Shown here piece after piece: positions 1 to 7,004 of a stretch of 41,696 bases of DNA. The notes beneath the pieces were generated by a model that searched no databases, had not been told where the DNA came from, and saw only the letters and a program-made list of their open reading frames with translations. The stretch is from Acidovorax sp. HMWF029 (lineage in GTDB: Bacteria; Pseudomonadota; Gammaproteobacteria; Burkholderiales; Burkholderiaceae_C). Within the stretch, counting starts at the first letter, position 1; the number at the start of each line of letters is the position of its first letter. Location of the stretch: positions 1-41,696 of the forward strand of contig NZ_QAIH01000138.1 in assembly GCF_003060895.1 (NCBI RefSeq), in the 5' to 3' direction. The position numbers were made by a program, and so were the translations under genes.

Positions 1-158
1 TCCGGGCTCTGGCGCTGATACCGCTGCCCACCGAGCGCCGGGACGAAGGCCAGCGCGATGTGGCGGTGCTGATCCAGGGAGTGTGTGTGCGGCCGGGTGA
101 CTGGCTTTATGCCGATGCCGACGGCATCGTGGTCAGCGCGCAGGCACTCACGGCTTGA
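1..158 (+). CDS. rraA: RraA, regulator of RNase E activity (3' end only)
   Basis: Only the C-terminal 51 residues are in the window; the reading frame is open from the first base and stops at TGA 156-158. The visible tail contains a GQRDV segment, then a GV-x-VRPGDWLYAD block and a DGIVVS ending. This matches the C-terminus of RraA (E. coli: GESDV, then SGDHLYADNTGIILS). RraA proteins bind RNase E and dampen its activity; the fold is a swivelling-domain trimer related to HMG/CHA aldolases. In betaproteobacteria some members are annotated as 4-hydroxy-4-methyl-2-oxoglutarate aldolase, and the missing N-terminal part would be needed to decide between the two. The family call is firm, the exact function less so. 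It converges on the transporter gene that follows. Confidence 0.8.
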   Translation, partial: RALALIPLPTERRDEGQRDVAVLIQGVCVRPGDWLYADADGIVVSAQALTA

Positions 159-177
159 AAAAAGGGCCTGATGGCCC
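158..177 (-). terminator. Intrinsic terminator of the EamA transporter gene
   Basis: On the minus strand GGGCC (177-173), loop ATCA and GGCCC (168-164) are followed by six T residues (163-158). It lies about 35 bp beyond the stop of the minus-strand transporter gene and overlaps the rraA stop codon. Confidence 0.7.
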
Positions 178-211
178 GGTCACTGCCAAATCCGGCCCCC
201 GCCGGGGCGGT

Positions 212-1168
212 TCAGCGGGGGCGGTCACCCTGTCCCACACGCAGTGAAACGCGTGAGGGCAGAGTGGCCATCAGCACACTGGCCAGCGCGATCGCAAACG
301 CGAGCAGTTGCATGTCTGTGAGCGACTCGCCCAGCACCAGCACGCCCACCAGCGCAGCACTGACCGGCAACAGCACCGAGAACACACCACCCTGTGCGGC
401 GGGAACGACCTTGAGTCCTGTCATCCATAGCCACACGGTCCACATGCAGGCTGCCATGGCATAAAACAGCAGCAAGGCCCAGGTGCCCCAGCCGACGGCG
501 CCGAAGTCGAAGCCCAGTGCCAAGTACAGCCCGAACGGCGTGGTCAGCACAAAGCCCCACAGGTTGATCAGGGCGGTGATGCGTTTGGGCCCCAGGCTAC
601 CCGTGAGCTTCTTTCCGATCACTGTGTAGGCCGCCTCGCAGACCACGGCCCCCACCAGCAGCAATTGCCCCAGCCAAGCCAGATTTTGAGTATTTTTGGC
701 TGCCACCGCCTGACCAACATGGGTTGAGTGCTCTGATTTTGATAGTGAAAAAAGCGCAATGCCTGCTACGGCGCAGACGACAGCCAACCAGGTGCGTGGC
801 GCTACCCGCTCGCGCAGGAAAGCCCAGCCCATCAGCGCGACTGCAGCCGGAATGGCAGCCAAGGTCACCCCGGCCGACACCGCATCGGTCAGGCTCACGC
901 CGTAGATCATGCAGATAGTGAACAGGAAGTTGCCCAGGAACGACTCCAGGAACAGTAACCGTTTGGTCTGCGCGGTCAGTGGGGGCTCATCCGCCGGTTT
1001 CTTGAGCCAGTGCAGCATGGCCATGCCGCCGATGCCAAAACGCATCCAGGCCAGCAGGAACACCGGCAACACGGCCGCCAGTGGCTTGGACAGGGCTACG
1101 TAGCTGCCCACCAGCGCCATGCTGAGGGCCAGGCACAGATAGGCGAAGGGGCGGTTGGGCGTGTTCAC
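212..1168 (-). CDS. EamA/DMT-family inner-membrane transporter
   Basis: A 318-residue, strongly hydrophobic protein with about ten predicted membrane helices in two EamA-type halves. The first half begins at about residue 10 (FAYLCLALSMALVGSYVALSK) and the second at about 160. Features typical of the drug/metabolite transporter superfamily are the early S-x-Y-A-LSKPLA segment and the late GG-x-FS-x-LLPV-x-AAL-x-G-x-L-x-LGE block just before the last two helices. The substrate cannot be told from sequence. The start is taken as GTG at 1168 (VNTPNRPF), because the open frame further upstream runs antisense through the neighbouring GGCT-like gene and looks non-protein-like. Residues from about 138 (KSEHSTHVGQAV) to about 155 are a polar insertion between helices that coincides with a copy of the dispersed repeat described separately. 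It is divergent from the next gene. Confidence 0.85.
   Translation of the reverse strand: MNTPNRPFAYLCLALSMALVGSYVALSKPLAAVLPVFLLAWMRFGIGGMAMLHWLKKPADEPPLTAQTKRLLFLESFLGNFLFTICMIYGVSLTDAVSAGVTLAAIPAAVALMGWAFLRERVAPRTWLAVVCAVAGIALFSLSKSEHSTHVGQAVAAKNTQNLAWLGQLLLVGAVVCEAAYTVIGKKLTGSLGPKRITALINLWGFVLTTPFGLYLALGFDFGAVGWGTWALLLFYAMAACMWTVWLWMTGLKVVPAAQGGVFSVLLPVSAALVGVLVLGESLTDMQLLAFAIALASVLMATLPSRVSLRVGQGDRPR
663..748 (-). repeat. In-frame copy of dispersed GATAGC/AGCGC-type repeat
   Basis: Read on the minus strand, this stretch has CACTATCAAAATCAGAGC, then CAGGCGG, GCAGCC and a TACTCAAAAT end. That is the same series of blocks as the copies in pepN and folC and in several intergenic gaps. It is in frame and translated as a polar loop of the transporter. 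The match is by eye and imperfect. Confidence 0.45.
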
Positions 1169-1204
1169 TAGACTGGGGCGCTGTTCAAAAAAAGAGTGCG
1201 CATC

Positions 1205-1624
1205 ATGCCCGACGAATCCGTGCCCGCCCGGCCACCCCGCTGCGTTTTTGTCTACGGCACGCTGCGTCGTACCGGCAGCAATGACATCACGCGGCTCACG
1301 CCCGCGCCCCGTTATGTAGGGCCCGCGCAAGTGGCCGGGTTGCTTTACCACCTGGGGGCCTACCCGGGCATGTTGCTGGGAGGTGACCGGTGCGTGGTGG
1401 GCGAGGTCTATGCCATCACGCCCGCGCTGGAGGCGGTGCTTGACGGTATCGAGGGCGTGCGGGGCGAACCTGGCGACGAGTACGTCCGGCGGGAGGTGGT
1501 CGTGCAGGTGGCGGGGCGATCGCTGGAGTGTCTGGTGTACGAGATCAACCCGCAGCATGTGCTGGCAGCCCCGGAGATCCCGCACGGCGACTGGCTCCGC
1601 GCAGTGGCTGGTGAAAGCGATTGA
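1205..1624 (+). CDS. Gamma-glutamylcyclotransferase-like (GGCT/AIG2) family protein
   Basis: A 139-residue soluble protein. The N-terminal strand carries the FVYGTLR motif that forms the glutamyl-binding loop of the GGCT/AIG2 fold. The central LDGIEGV segment followed by YVRREV supplies the conserved acidic residue used for catalysis in this fold. Family members release 5-oxoproline from gamma-glutamyl amines or peptides; the actual substrate is unknown here. The start is taken as ATG 1205, with the purine-rich AAAAAAAGAG 5-15 bases upstream. A GTG at 1196 in the same frame would add three residues. The gene is single and divergent from the EamA transporter. It is followed by the AT-rich aceA promoter region. 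Confidence 0.75.
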   Translation: MPDESVPARPPRCVFVYGTLRRTGSNDITRLTPAPRYVGPAQVAGLLYHLGAYPGMLLGGDRCVVGEVYAITPALEAVLDGIEGVRGEPGDEYVRREVVVQVAGRSLECLVYEINPQHVLAAPEIPHGDWLRAVAGESD

Positions 1625-1673
1625 AATTCCCGTAATGTGAAAGCAATTTTTCTTGATGCGGAATGCGATAGAT

Positions 1674-1728
1674 GTTGCATTGCCGCAATTTTTCTCGATA
1701 TGAGAAATCAATTTCTGTATTGAGAAAT
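1674..1728. promoter_or_regulatory. Two tandem TTTCT/AGAAA dyads and an ATTGC-C-GCAAT palindrome upstream of aceA
   Basis: ATTGC-C-GCAAT at 1679-1689 is an 11-bp odd palindrome. TTTCTC-N5-GAGAAA at 1691-1707 and ATTTCT-N6-AGAAAT at 1711-1728 are two dyads whose TGAGAAAT halves (1701-1708 and 1721-1728) are exactly 20 bp apart, two helical turns. These are candidate operators for aceA, probably for more than one regulator. I cannot name the factors. Confidence 0.5.
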
Positions 1729-1768
1729 ACCATGGTTAAGTTGTTGTTTTAAAAGGAGAAAATTTATC

Positions 1769-1810
1769 TCTTCTATAAGACATAAGAGCTTGCGCAAGTC
1801 TTATAGAAGA
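1769..1810. promoter_or_regulatory. 13-bp perfect inverted repeat, candidate double operator of aceA
   Basis: TCTTCTATAAGAC at 1769-1781 is exactly the reverse complement of GTCTTATAGAAGA at 1798-1810. Each arm is itself a TCTT-N4-AAGA dyad, and the two dyad centres are 30 bp apart (three helical turns). The middle holds a second palindrome, CTTGCGCAAG (1789-1798). A further GAAGAC-N8-GTCTTC dyad follows at 1806-1825. The array lies 53-109 bp upstream of the aceA start, where a regulator of the glyoxylate shunt would be expected to bind. Confidence 0.6.
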
Positions 1811-1877
1811 CTTAAAGTTGTCTTCAAGGGCGGCACACAGCAGCCCGGCGTTTTCAACCAACCCCTGGAGTGATCTC

Positions 1878-3209
1878 ATGCCCCAATCCCTCAACGAACA
1901 ACTGAGCCGCGAACAGCAAATTGCCGCCCTGGAAAAAGACTGGGCGACCAACCCCCGCTGGAAGGGTGTGAAGCGCGGTTACTCCGCTGCCGACGTGGTG
2001 CGTCTGCGTGGCTCGCTGCCCATTGAGCACACTCTGGCCAAGCGCGGTGCTGAAAAGCTGTGGGACAAGATCAACGGCGGTGCCAAGAAGGGCTACGTGA
2101 ATGCCTTCGGCGCCATCTCTGCTGGTCAAGCCATGCAGCAAGCCAAGGCAGGCCTCGAAGCCGTGTACCTGTCGGGCTGGCAAGTGGCTGCTGACGGCAA
2201 CACGTCGGAAACCATGTACCCCGACCAGTCGCTGTACGCGTATGACTCGGTGCCCACCATGGTCCGCCGCATCAACAACACCTTCAAGCGCGCCGACGAA
2301 ATCCAGTGGGGCCGTGGCATCAACCCTGGCGACAAGGAGTTCATCGACTACTTCCTGCCCATCGTGGCTGACGCTGAAGCTGGTTTCGGCGGCGTGCTGA
2401 ACGCCTTCGAACTGATGAAGAACATGATTCAAAGCGGCGCCGCTGGCGTTCACTTCGAAGACCAGCTGGCTGCCGTGAAGAAGTGCGGTCACATGGGCGG
2501 CAAGGTGCTGGTGCCTACGCAAGAAGCCTGCGAAAAGCTGATCTCTGCACGTTTTGCTGCTGACGTGATGGGCGTGTCCACCATCGTGCTGGCCCGCACC
2601 GACGCAGAAGCCGCCAACCTGATCACGTCCGACCACGATGCCAACGACAAGCCTTTCCTGACCGGCGAGCGTACGCAAGAAGGCTTCTACCGCGTCAAGA
2701 ACGGCCTGGAGCAAGCCATCAGCCGTGGCGTGGCCTACGCCCCCTACGCCGACCTGGTGTGGTGCGAAACCGGCGTGCCAGACATCGGCTTCGCCCGTGA
2801 ATTTGCACAAGCCGTGCATGCCGCTTGCCCCGGCAAGCTGCTGTCGTACAACTGCTCGCCTTCGTTCAACTGGAAGAAGAACCTCAACGACAAGCAGATC
2901 GCTTCCTTCCAGGACGACCTGTCGGCTCTGGGTTACAAGTACCAGTTCATCACGCTGGCCGGCATCCACATCAACTGGTTCAACACTTTCCAGTTCGCCC
3001 ATGCATACGCTCGCGGCGAAGGCATGAAGCACTACACCGAAATGGTTCAAGAGCCAGAATTCGCAGCACGCGAAAAGGGCTACACCTTCGTGTCGCACCA
3101 GCAGGAAGTGGGCGCAGGCTACTTCGACGACGTGACCACGGTGATCCAGGGCGGCTCGTCCAGCGTGAAGGCCCTGACGGGTTCGACCGAAGAAGAGCAG
3201 TTCCACTGA
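1878..3209 (+). CDS. aceA: Isocitrate lyase
   Basis: A 443-residue cytosolic enzyme that splits isocitrate into glyoxylate and succinate. It is the first step of the glyoxylate shunt, needed for growth on acetate or fatty acids. The signature KKCGH is at residues 201-205, with catalytic Cys203 in the flexible active-site loop. Other family blocks are present: [10 protein letters not shown], the Mg-binding YPDQSLY region, FGG-x-LNAFELMK, ARTDAEAA and YNCSPSFNW. Length and blocks fit the short bacterial ICL class (E. coli AceA 434 aa). The start is ATG 1878, with CTGGAG seven bases upstream; an upstream in-frame extension to 1818 would run through operator-like DNA. No malate synthase or AceK lies next to it, so it is monocistronic, closed by a strong terminator. 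Confidence 0.97.
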   Translation: MPQSLNEQLSREQQIAALEKDWATNPRWKGVKRGYSAADVVRLRGSLPIEHTLAKRGAEKLWDKINGGAKKGYVNAFGAISAGQAMQQAKAGLEAVYLSGWQVAADGNTSETMYPDQSLYAYDSVPTMVRRINNTFKRADEIQWGRGINPGDKEFIDYFLPIVADAEAGFGGVLNAFELMKNMIQSGAAGVHFEDQLAAVKKCGHMGGKVLVPTQEACEKLISARFAADVMGVSTIVLARTDAEAANLITSDHDANDKPFLTGERTQEGFYRVKNGLEQAISRGVAYAPYADLVWCETGVPDIGFAREFAQAVHAACPGKLLSYNCSPSFNWKKNLNDKQIASFQDDLSALGYKYQFITLAGIHINWFNTFQFAHAYARGEGMKHYTEMVQEPEFAAREKGYTFVSHQQEVGAGYFDDVTTVIQGGSSSVKALTGSTEEEQFH

Positions 3210-3261
3210 TCTGAGGGGTTGATGCGCCGCTTGGGTGTGGCGCAAAATGCACCGGATGAAG

Positions 3262-3289
3262 GCCCGAAGCACCTGCTTCGGGCTTTTTT
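3262..3289 (+). terminator. Intrinsic terminator of aceA
   Basis: GCCCGAAGCA (3262-3271), a CC loop and TGCTTCGGGC (3274-3283) form a perfect 10-bp stem followed by TTTTTT. It separates aceA from the thrS leader. Confidence 0.9.
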
Positions 3290-3352
3290 GTTGGCGGCAA
3301 GGTTAAAATGCCAGCAAATTCACTGCACAAGAGCGAGAAAGGCAATCTGGTT

Positions 3353-3394
3353 ATGACACCGCGAACTACATCGGAGACGTTGACCGGCCGTTAA
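3353..3394 (+). CDS. Threonine-rich leader peptide of the thrS attenuator
   Basis: A 13-codon ORF, ATG to TAA, encoding MTPRTTSETLTGR. Five of 13 residues are threonine (positions 2, 5, 6, 9 and 11), including a Thr-Thr pair. A purine-rich AGAAAGG about 10 bases upstream can act as a ribosome binding site. It ends 45 bases before the 5' arm of an intrinsic terminator that precedes thrS. The content and position match the control peptides of amino-acid attenuators: slow translation at the Thr codons when charged tRNA-Thr is scarce would reshape the downstream RNA. The codons are ACA, ACT, ACA, ACG and ACC, so the peptide would sample several tRNA-Thr species. It is too short for homology evidence; the support is composition plus the matching RNA structure. 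Confidence 0.75.
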   Translation: MTPRTTSETLTGR

Positions 3395-3434
3395 GGTTGG
3401 CTGTTCGCGCCTGCACGAGATTGCACACACCTCC

Positions 3435-3464
3435 AAAAAGCGCGGACCTGTTCCGCGCTTTTTT
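3435..3464 (+). terminator. Attenuator terminator in the thrS leader
   Basis: AGCGCGGA (3439-3446), loop CCTGT and TCCGCGCT (3452-3459) form an 8-bp stem, extended by A-T pairs, with a six-T run at 3459-3464. It lies 62 bases upstream of the thrS start and is therefore a conditional terminator rather than a gene end. Confidence 0.85.
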
Positions 3465-3526
3465 GTTTTCTGGGCCTGGCGCGTGCCCGCACCCATTGCA
3501 CTGATTGAAAAGAAAGAGTTACTCCC

Positions 3527-5446
3527 ATGATTCACATCACGCTTCCTGATGGCTCGCAGCGCGAATTCCCGGGCCCTGTCACGGTGGCCGAAGTGGCGGC
3601 CTCTATCGGCACCGGTCTGGCCAAGGCGGCCCTGGCCGGCAAGATTGACGGCAAAGTGGTGGACACCAGCTACCAGATCACGGCCGACAGCCCGCTGTCC
3701 ATCATCACAGCGAAGGACGCCGATGGCCTGGAGGTCATTCGCCATTCCACAGCCCACTTGCTGGCCTATGCTGTCAAGGAACTGTTTCCTGAAGCCCAGG
3801 TGACCATCGGCCCGGTGATCGAAAACGGCTTCTTCTACGACTTCTCGTACAAGCGCCCCTTCACGCCCGAGGACTTGGTTGCCATCGAAAAGCGCATGAC
3901 CGAGCTGGCCGCCAAGGACGAGCCTGTAGTGCGCCGCGTGTTGCCGCGCGACGAGGCTGTGGCCTATTTCAATGGCCTGGGCGAGCACTACAAGGCCGAG
4001 ATCATCGCCAGCATCCCCAGCAATGAGGATGTGAGTCTGTACCGCGAAGGCAACTTCGAGGATCTGTGCCGTGGCCCGCATGTGCCCAGCACGGGCAAGC
4101 TCAAGTTCTTCAAGCTCATGAAGGTGGCGGGCGCCTATTGGCGCGGCGATCACCGCAACGAAATGTTGCAGCGCATCTATGGGACGGCGTGGTCCACGAA
4201 AGATGAGCTTCAGCAGTACCTCACGATGCTGGAGGAGGCTGAAAAGCGCGACCACCGCAAGCTCGGCCGTGAACTCGACCTGTTTCATATGGACGAGCAC
4301 TCGCCCGGCACCGTTTTCTGGCACCCCAAGGGCTGGGCGTTGTGGCAAGAGGTGGAGCAGTACATGCGCCGCGTGTACCGCAACAACGGCTACCAGGAAG
4401 TCAAGGGTCCGCAGATCCTGGACAAGAGCCTGTGGGAGAAAACGGGCCACTGGGACAAGTACCGCGACAACATGTTCACGACCGAATCGGAAAAGCGCGA
4501 GTACGCGCTCAAGCCGATGAACTGCCCTGGCCACATCCTCATCTACAAGCAGGGGATCAAGAGCTACCGCGACCTGCCATTGCGGTACGGCGAGTTCGGT
4601 GCCTGCCACCGCAATGAGCCCACGGGCGGCCTGCACGGCATCATGCGCGTGCGCGGCTTCACGCAGGATGACGGCCACATCTTCTGCACCGAAGAGCAAG
4701 TGCAGGAGGAGTGCGCCAACTACACGGCATTGGTGCAGAAGGTCTACAAGGACTTCGGATTCACGGACATCATCTACAAGGTGGCCACGCGCCCTGAGGC
4801 GCGCATTGGCACTGAAGAGGCTTGGGATCGTGCCGAAAAGGCGCTGATGGATGGCCTGCGCTATTCGGGCTGTGAATTCGAGATCGCTGAAGGCGAGGGG
4901 GCCTTCTATGGTCCCAAGATCGAATACACGCTGAAAGACGCGCTGGGTCGCCAGTGGCAGTGCGGCACGATGCAGATCGACCCCAATCTGCCTGAGCGGC
5001 TGGATGCCGAGTACGTAGCTGAAGATGGCAGTCGAAAGCGCCCGCTAATGCTGCACCGTGCAACCGTTGGCAGCATGGAGCGGTTCATCGGCATGCTGAT
5101 TGAGCACTACGCCGGCGCGTTCCCTGTCTGGCTCGCTCCCGTGCAGGTTGCGGTGCTCAACATTACGGATGCCCAAGCTGATTACTGTCGCGAAATTGCC
5201 GAAAAATTGCAAAAAGCGCTGCCGAATCAAGACCTTAGGGTTGCGGTCGATCTGCGCAACGAGAAGATTACGTATAAAATACGTGAGCATTCGTTGCAAA
5301 AGCTGCCGTACATCCTTGTCGCGGGCGACAAGGAGAAGGCTGCAGGAGCCGTCGCAGTGCGCGGCCGGGGCAATCGTGACCTCGGCGTGATGTCCGTTGA
5401 AGCGTTCGCTGAGCTGATCGCCCAAGACATCGCCACCAAAGCCTGA
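3527..5446 (+). CDS. thrS: Threonyl-tRNA synthetase
   Basis: A 639-residue class II synthetase that charges tRNA-Thr. The domain order is complete: an N-terminal TGS domain (about 1-61), the editing domain that clears Ser-tRNA-Thr with its HSTAHLLA motif (about residues 73-80), and the catalytic core from about 240. The core includes MNCPGH, whose Cys is a zinc ligand, motif 2 around [23 protein letters not shown] (split here only for reading) and motif 3 near [13 protein letters not shown]. The C-terminal anticodon-binding domain starts with [14 protein letters not shown]. The start ATG 3527 is preceded by AAAGAAAGAG. It is the first gene of the translation operon and sits behind the threonine attenuator described above, so its own substrate tRNA charging level probably controls it. 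Confidence 0.98.
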   Translation: MIHITLPDGSQREFPGPVTVAEVAASIGTGLAKAALAGKIDGKVVDTSYQITADSPLSIITAKDADGLEVIRHSTAHLLAYAVKELFPEAQVTIGPVIENGFFYDFSYKRPFTPEDLVAIEKRMTELAAKDEPVVRRVLPRDEAVAYFNGLGEHYKAEIIASIPSNEDVSLYREGNFEDLCRGPHVPSTGKLKFFKLMKVAGAYWRGDHRNEMLQRIYGTAWSTKDELQQYLTMLEEAEKRDHRKLGRELDLFHMDEHSPGTVFWHPKGWALWQEVEQYMRRVYRNNGYQEVKGPQILDKSLWEKTGHWDKYRDNMFTTESEKREYALKPMNCPGHILIYKQGIKSYRDLPLRYGEFGACHRNEPTGGLHGIMRVRGFTQDDGHIFCTEEQVQEECANYTALVQKVYKDFGFTDIIYKVATRPEARIGTEEAWDRAEKALMDGLRYSGCEFEIAEGEGAFYGPKIEYTLKDALGRQWQCGTMQIDPNLPERLDAEYVAEDGSRKRPLMLHRATVGSMERFIGMLIEHYAGAFPVWLAPVQVAVLNITDAQADYCREIAEKLQKALPNQDLRVAVDLRNEKITYKIREHSLQKLPYILVAGDKEKAAGAVAVRGRGNRDLGVMSVEAFAELIAQDIATKA

Positions 5447-5494
5447 TTCTTGCATGAAAAAGTGCTTTGGCGCCTGCCAGTTGTGCGGTTGTTG

Positions 5495-5509
5495 CTACAA
5501 AAATTGTAG
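5495..5509. repeat. CTACAA-AAA-TTGTAG dyad upstream of infC
   Basis: A perfect 6-bp inverted repeat with a 3-base centre in the thrS-infC gap, about 25 bp before the infC start. It may be an RNA hairpin, an operator or a worn fragment of the dispersed GATAGC repeat; the sequence does not decide. Confidence 0.35.
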
Positions 5510-5533
5510 TGTTTTGATTCAAGGAAGATAGCC

Positions 5534-6133
5534 ATCGCTACTGAATTTCGTGATCGTCGCCACCGTGAAGAGCGCAAGCACCGCCTGAACCGTGAAATCA
5601 TGGCCCCGGAAGTGCGTCTCTCCGGCCCTGATAACGAGCCTTTGGGTGTTGTCAGCCTGATGGAAGCCCTGCGCATGGCTGGCGAGCTGGATGTGGATTT
5701 GGTGGAAATTGCTGCCACTGCAAATCCACCGGTGTGCCGCCTCATGGACTACGGCAAGTTCAAGTACCAAGAGCAAAAGCGTGCGGCGGAAGCCAAAGCC
5801 AAGCAGACGGTCATTGAGATCAAGGAAGTCAAGTTCCGCCCCGGGACGGACGATGGCGACTACAACATCAAGATGCGCAACATCCGCCGTTTTCTGGCGG
5901 ATGGCGACAAGTGCAAGATCACGCTGCGCTTCCGTGGCCGCGAGATCACGCACCAGGAATTGGGCCTTGCACTGCTCAACCGCATTCGCGACGAGCTGGC
6001 AGACACCATCATCATCGAGCAGTTTCCGAAGCTGGAAGGCCGCCAGATGATCATGATGATTGCACCAGGCCGCAAGAAGCCTGCTGCCAAGCCTGCTGCA
6101 GAAGCTGCTCCGGCGCCGGGTGCGGCTGCCTGA
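5534..6133 (+). CDS. infC: Translation initiation factor IF-3, initiated at AUC
   Basis: A 199-residue factor that binds the 30S subunit, prevents premature 50S joining and checks start-codon identity. The N-domain starts at [16 protein letters not shown]. It is followed by the linker rich in Lys/Gln ([19 protein letters not shown]) and the C-domain with [20 protein letters not shown]. The start is ATC 5534, reading (f)[19 protein letters not shown] before the first in-frame ATG at 5600. It is chosen because AAGGAAG lies six bases upstream, and because this Arg-rich N-terminus belongs to full-length IF-3, whereas starting at 5600 would remove 22 residues. A non-AUG start is the known means of IF-3 autoregulation (AUU in E. 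coli): excess IF-3 rejects its own message. The C-terminus has an Ala-rich tail after PGRKKPAAK. Confidence 0.96.
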   Translation: MATEFRDRRHREERKHRLNREIMAPEVRLSGPDNEPLGVVSLMEALRMAGELDVDLVEIAATANPPVCRLMDYGKFKYQEQKRAAEAKAKQTVIEIKEVKFRPGTDDGDYNIKMRNIRRFLADGDKCKITLRFRGREITHQELGLALLNRIRDELADTIIIEQFPKLEGRQMIMMIAPGRKKPAAKPAAEAAPAPGAAA

Positions 6134-6223
6134 ATGGTGGTGGGTTGACTGTCAAGATTTGAGCGCTGCGCTTGAATGGGCGTGGTGCTTGAAGGTGGTG
6201 CGCAAGCACTGCCAAACGAGAGG

Positions 6224-6236
6224 CGAAAGTCTTTCG
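6224..6236 (+). ncRNA. Candidate structured leader of rpmI-rplT
   Basis: The 181-base gap between infC and rpmI is long for this operon and contains the 13-bp odd palindrome CGAAAG-T-CTTTCG at 6224-6236. Other repeats nearby are a GTTTGCA pair (about 6259-6280). In other bacteria rpmI-rplT messages carry L20-binding leader structures. I see structure but cannot identify a known L20 motif, so this is only a candidate. Confidence 0.3.
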
Positions 6237-6314
6237 AAAAAGTGGCTCGGGGCCAACAAGTTTGCAGATCGGTTTGCAAACGCCTCACGAGCACAATGAA
6301 AAAGGAGCATTCAC

Positions 6315-6518
6315 ATGCCCAAAATGAAGACCAAGAGCAGCGCGAAAAAACGTTTCCGCGTTCGTCCCGGTGGCACCGTCAAGCGCGGTCAAGCCTTCAA
6401 GCGTCACATCTTGACCAAGAAGACCACCAAGAACAAGCGCCATCTGCGTGGTGCAGTTGCTGTGCATGAGACCAACATGGGCTCGATCGCACAAATGCTG
6501 CCAAGCGCTGGCCTTTAA
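6315..6518 (+). CDS. rpmI: Large ribosomal subunit protein bL35
   Basis: A 67-residue, very basic protein of the 50S subunit. The N-terminus [15 protein letters not shown] and the central [14 protein letters not shown] block are the family signature, and the length is within the usual 64-67. AAAGGAG lies seven bases before ATG 6315. It stands between infC and rplT in the conserved order. Confidence 0.97.
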   Translation: MPKMKTKSSAKKRFRVRPGGTVKRGQAFKRHILTKKTTKNKRHLRGAVAVHETNMGSIAQMLPSAGL

Positions 6519-6543
6519 TAACTGACGAACAAGGAGTACATAC

Positions 6544-6903
6544 ATGCCTCGCGTCAAACGTGGTGTAACGGCCCGTGCCCGTCACAAGAAAGTTCTCGCC
6601 CTTGCCAAGGGCTTCCGTGGTCGCCGCGGTAACGTTTTCCGTATCGCCAAACAGGCGGTAATGAAGGCTGGGCAATATGCCTACCGTGACCGCCGCACCA
6701 AGAAGCGCGTGTTCCGCCAGTTGTGGATCGCCCGTATCAACGCCGCTGCCCGTGAGCTGGGTCTGACCTACAGCCAGTTCGCCAACGGCCTGAAGAAGGC
6801 ATCCATCGAGATCGACCGCAAGATGCTGGCCGACCTCGCAGTGCACGACAAGGCTGCCTTTGGCAGCATCGTGGAGCAAGTCAAGGCCAAGCTGGCTGCT
6901 TGA
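6544..6903 (+). CDS. rplT: Large ribosomal subunit protein bL20
   Basis: A 119-residue 50S protein essential for early large-subunit assembly. The long basic N-terminal extension ([15 protein letters not shown]) threads into 23S rRNA, followed by the [20 protein letters not shown] and [15 protein letters not shown] blocks. The C-terminal globular domain often also acts as translational repressor of the rpmI-rplT message. It starts 25 bases after the rpmI stop, with AAGGAG before the ATG, so the two are translated from one mRNA. Confidence 0.97.
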   Translation: MPRVKRGVTARARHKKVLALAKGFRGRRGNVFRIAKQAVMKAGQYAYRDRRTKKRVFRQLWIARINAAARELGLTYSQFANGLKKASIEIDRKMLADLAVHDKAAFGSIVEQVKAKLAA

Positions 6904-6917
6904 GTTCACGATGAGCG

Positions 6918-6984
6918 GCTATCGTTCTGATAGCTGCTTGCGCAATAACAGCAAGGGCTAGGGCTTGAAAAGGCACTAGCCCTT
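6918..6984 (+). repeat. Dispersed GATAGC repeat and hairpin between rplT and pheS
   Basis: GCTATC-GTTCT-GATAGC (6918-6934) is a perfect dyad, followed by GCTTGCGC. A second hairpin AAGGGCTAG (6953-6961) / CTAGCCCTT (6976-6984) has a perfect 9-bp stem with a 14-base loop and only a weak T tail (GTTCATTTT). The first part matches the dispersed repeat seen elsewhere in this window. The second could pause polymerase or protect the mRNA end between the ribosomal protein genes and pheST. A short ORF across it has no Phe codons, so it is not a Phe attenuator. Confidence 0.55.
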
Positions 6985-7004
6985 GTTCATTTTCAAGAGT
7001 CGAT

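Larger units (their letters stand above)
3353..3464 (+). promoter_or_regulatory. thrS transcription attenuator (alternative 1:2, 2:3 and 3:4 pairings)
   Basis: Segment 1, CGCGAAC (3360-3366, inside leader codons 2-5), pairs perfectly with segment 2, GTTCGCG (3403-3409). Segment 2 extended to GTTCGCGC (3403-3410) pairs instead with segment 3, GCGCGGAC (3440-3447): eight pairs with one G-U. Segment 3 also forms the 5' arm of the terminator with segment 4. A ribosome stalled at Thr codons 5-6 (3365-3370) would mask segment 1, free segment 2 to trap segment 3, and prevent termination. A ribosome reaching the stop codon (3392-3394) would crowd segment 2 and let the terminator form. The pairings are seen directly; the regulatory behaviour is inferred from the trp/his/thr attenuator paradigm. 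Confidence 0.75.

Noticed and set aside
1169-1711. N-terminal extension of the EamA transporter by 181 residues
   Set aside because: It is antisense to the GGCT-like gene, not hydrophobic, and the family protein starts at the GTG at 1168.
3310-3526. T-box riboswitch in the thrS leader
   Set aside because: T-boxes are a Gram-positive device and no specifier loop or T-box sequence is present; the Thr-rich ORF and alternative helices fit ribosome-mediated attenuation.
6910-6960. PheM-like leader peptide for pheST
   Set aside because: The short ORF from ATG 6911 (MSGYRSDSCLRNNSKG) has no Phe codon, and the hairpin after it lacks a good T run; it overlaps the dispersed repeat.
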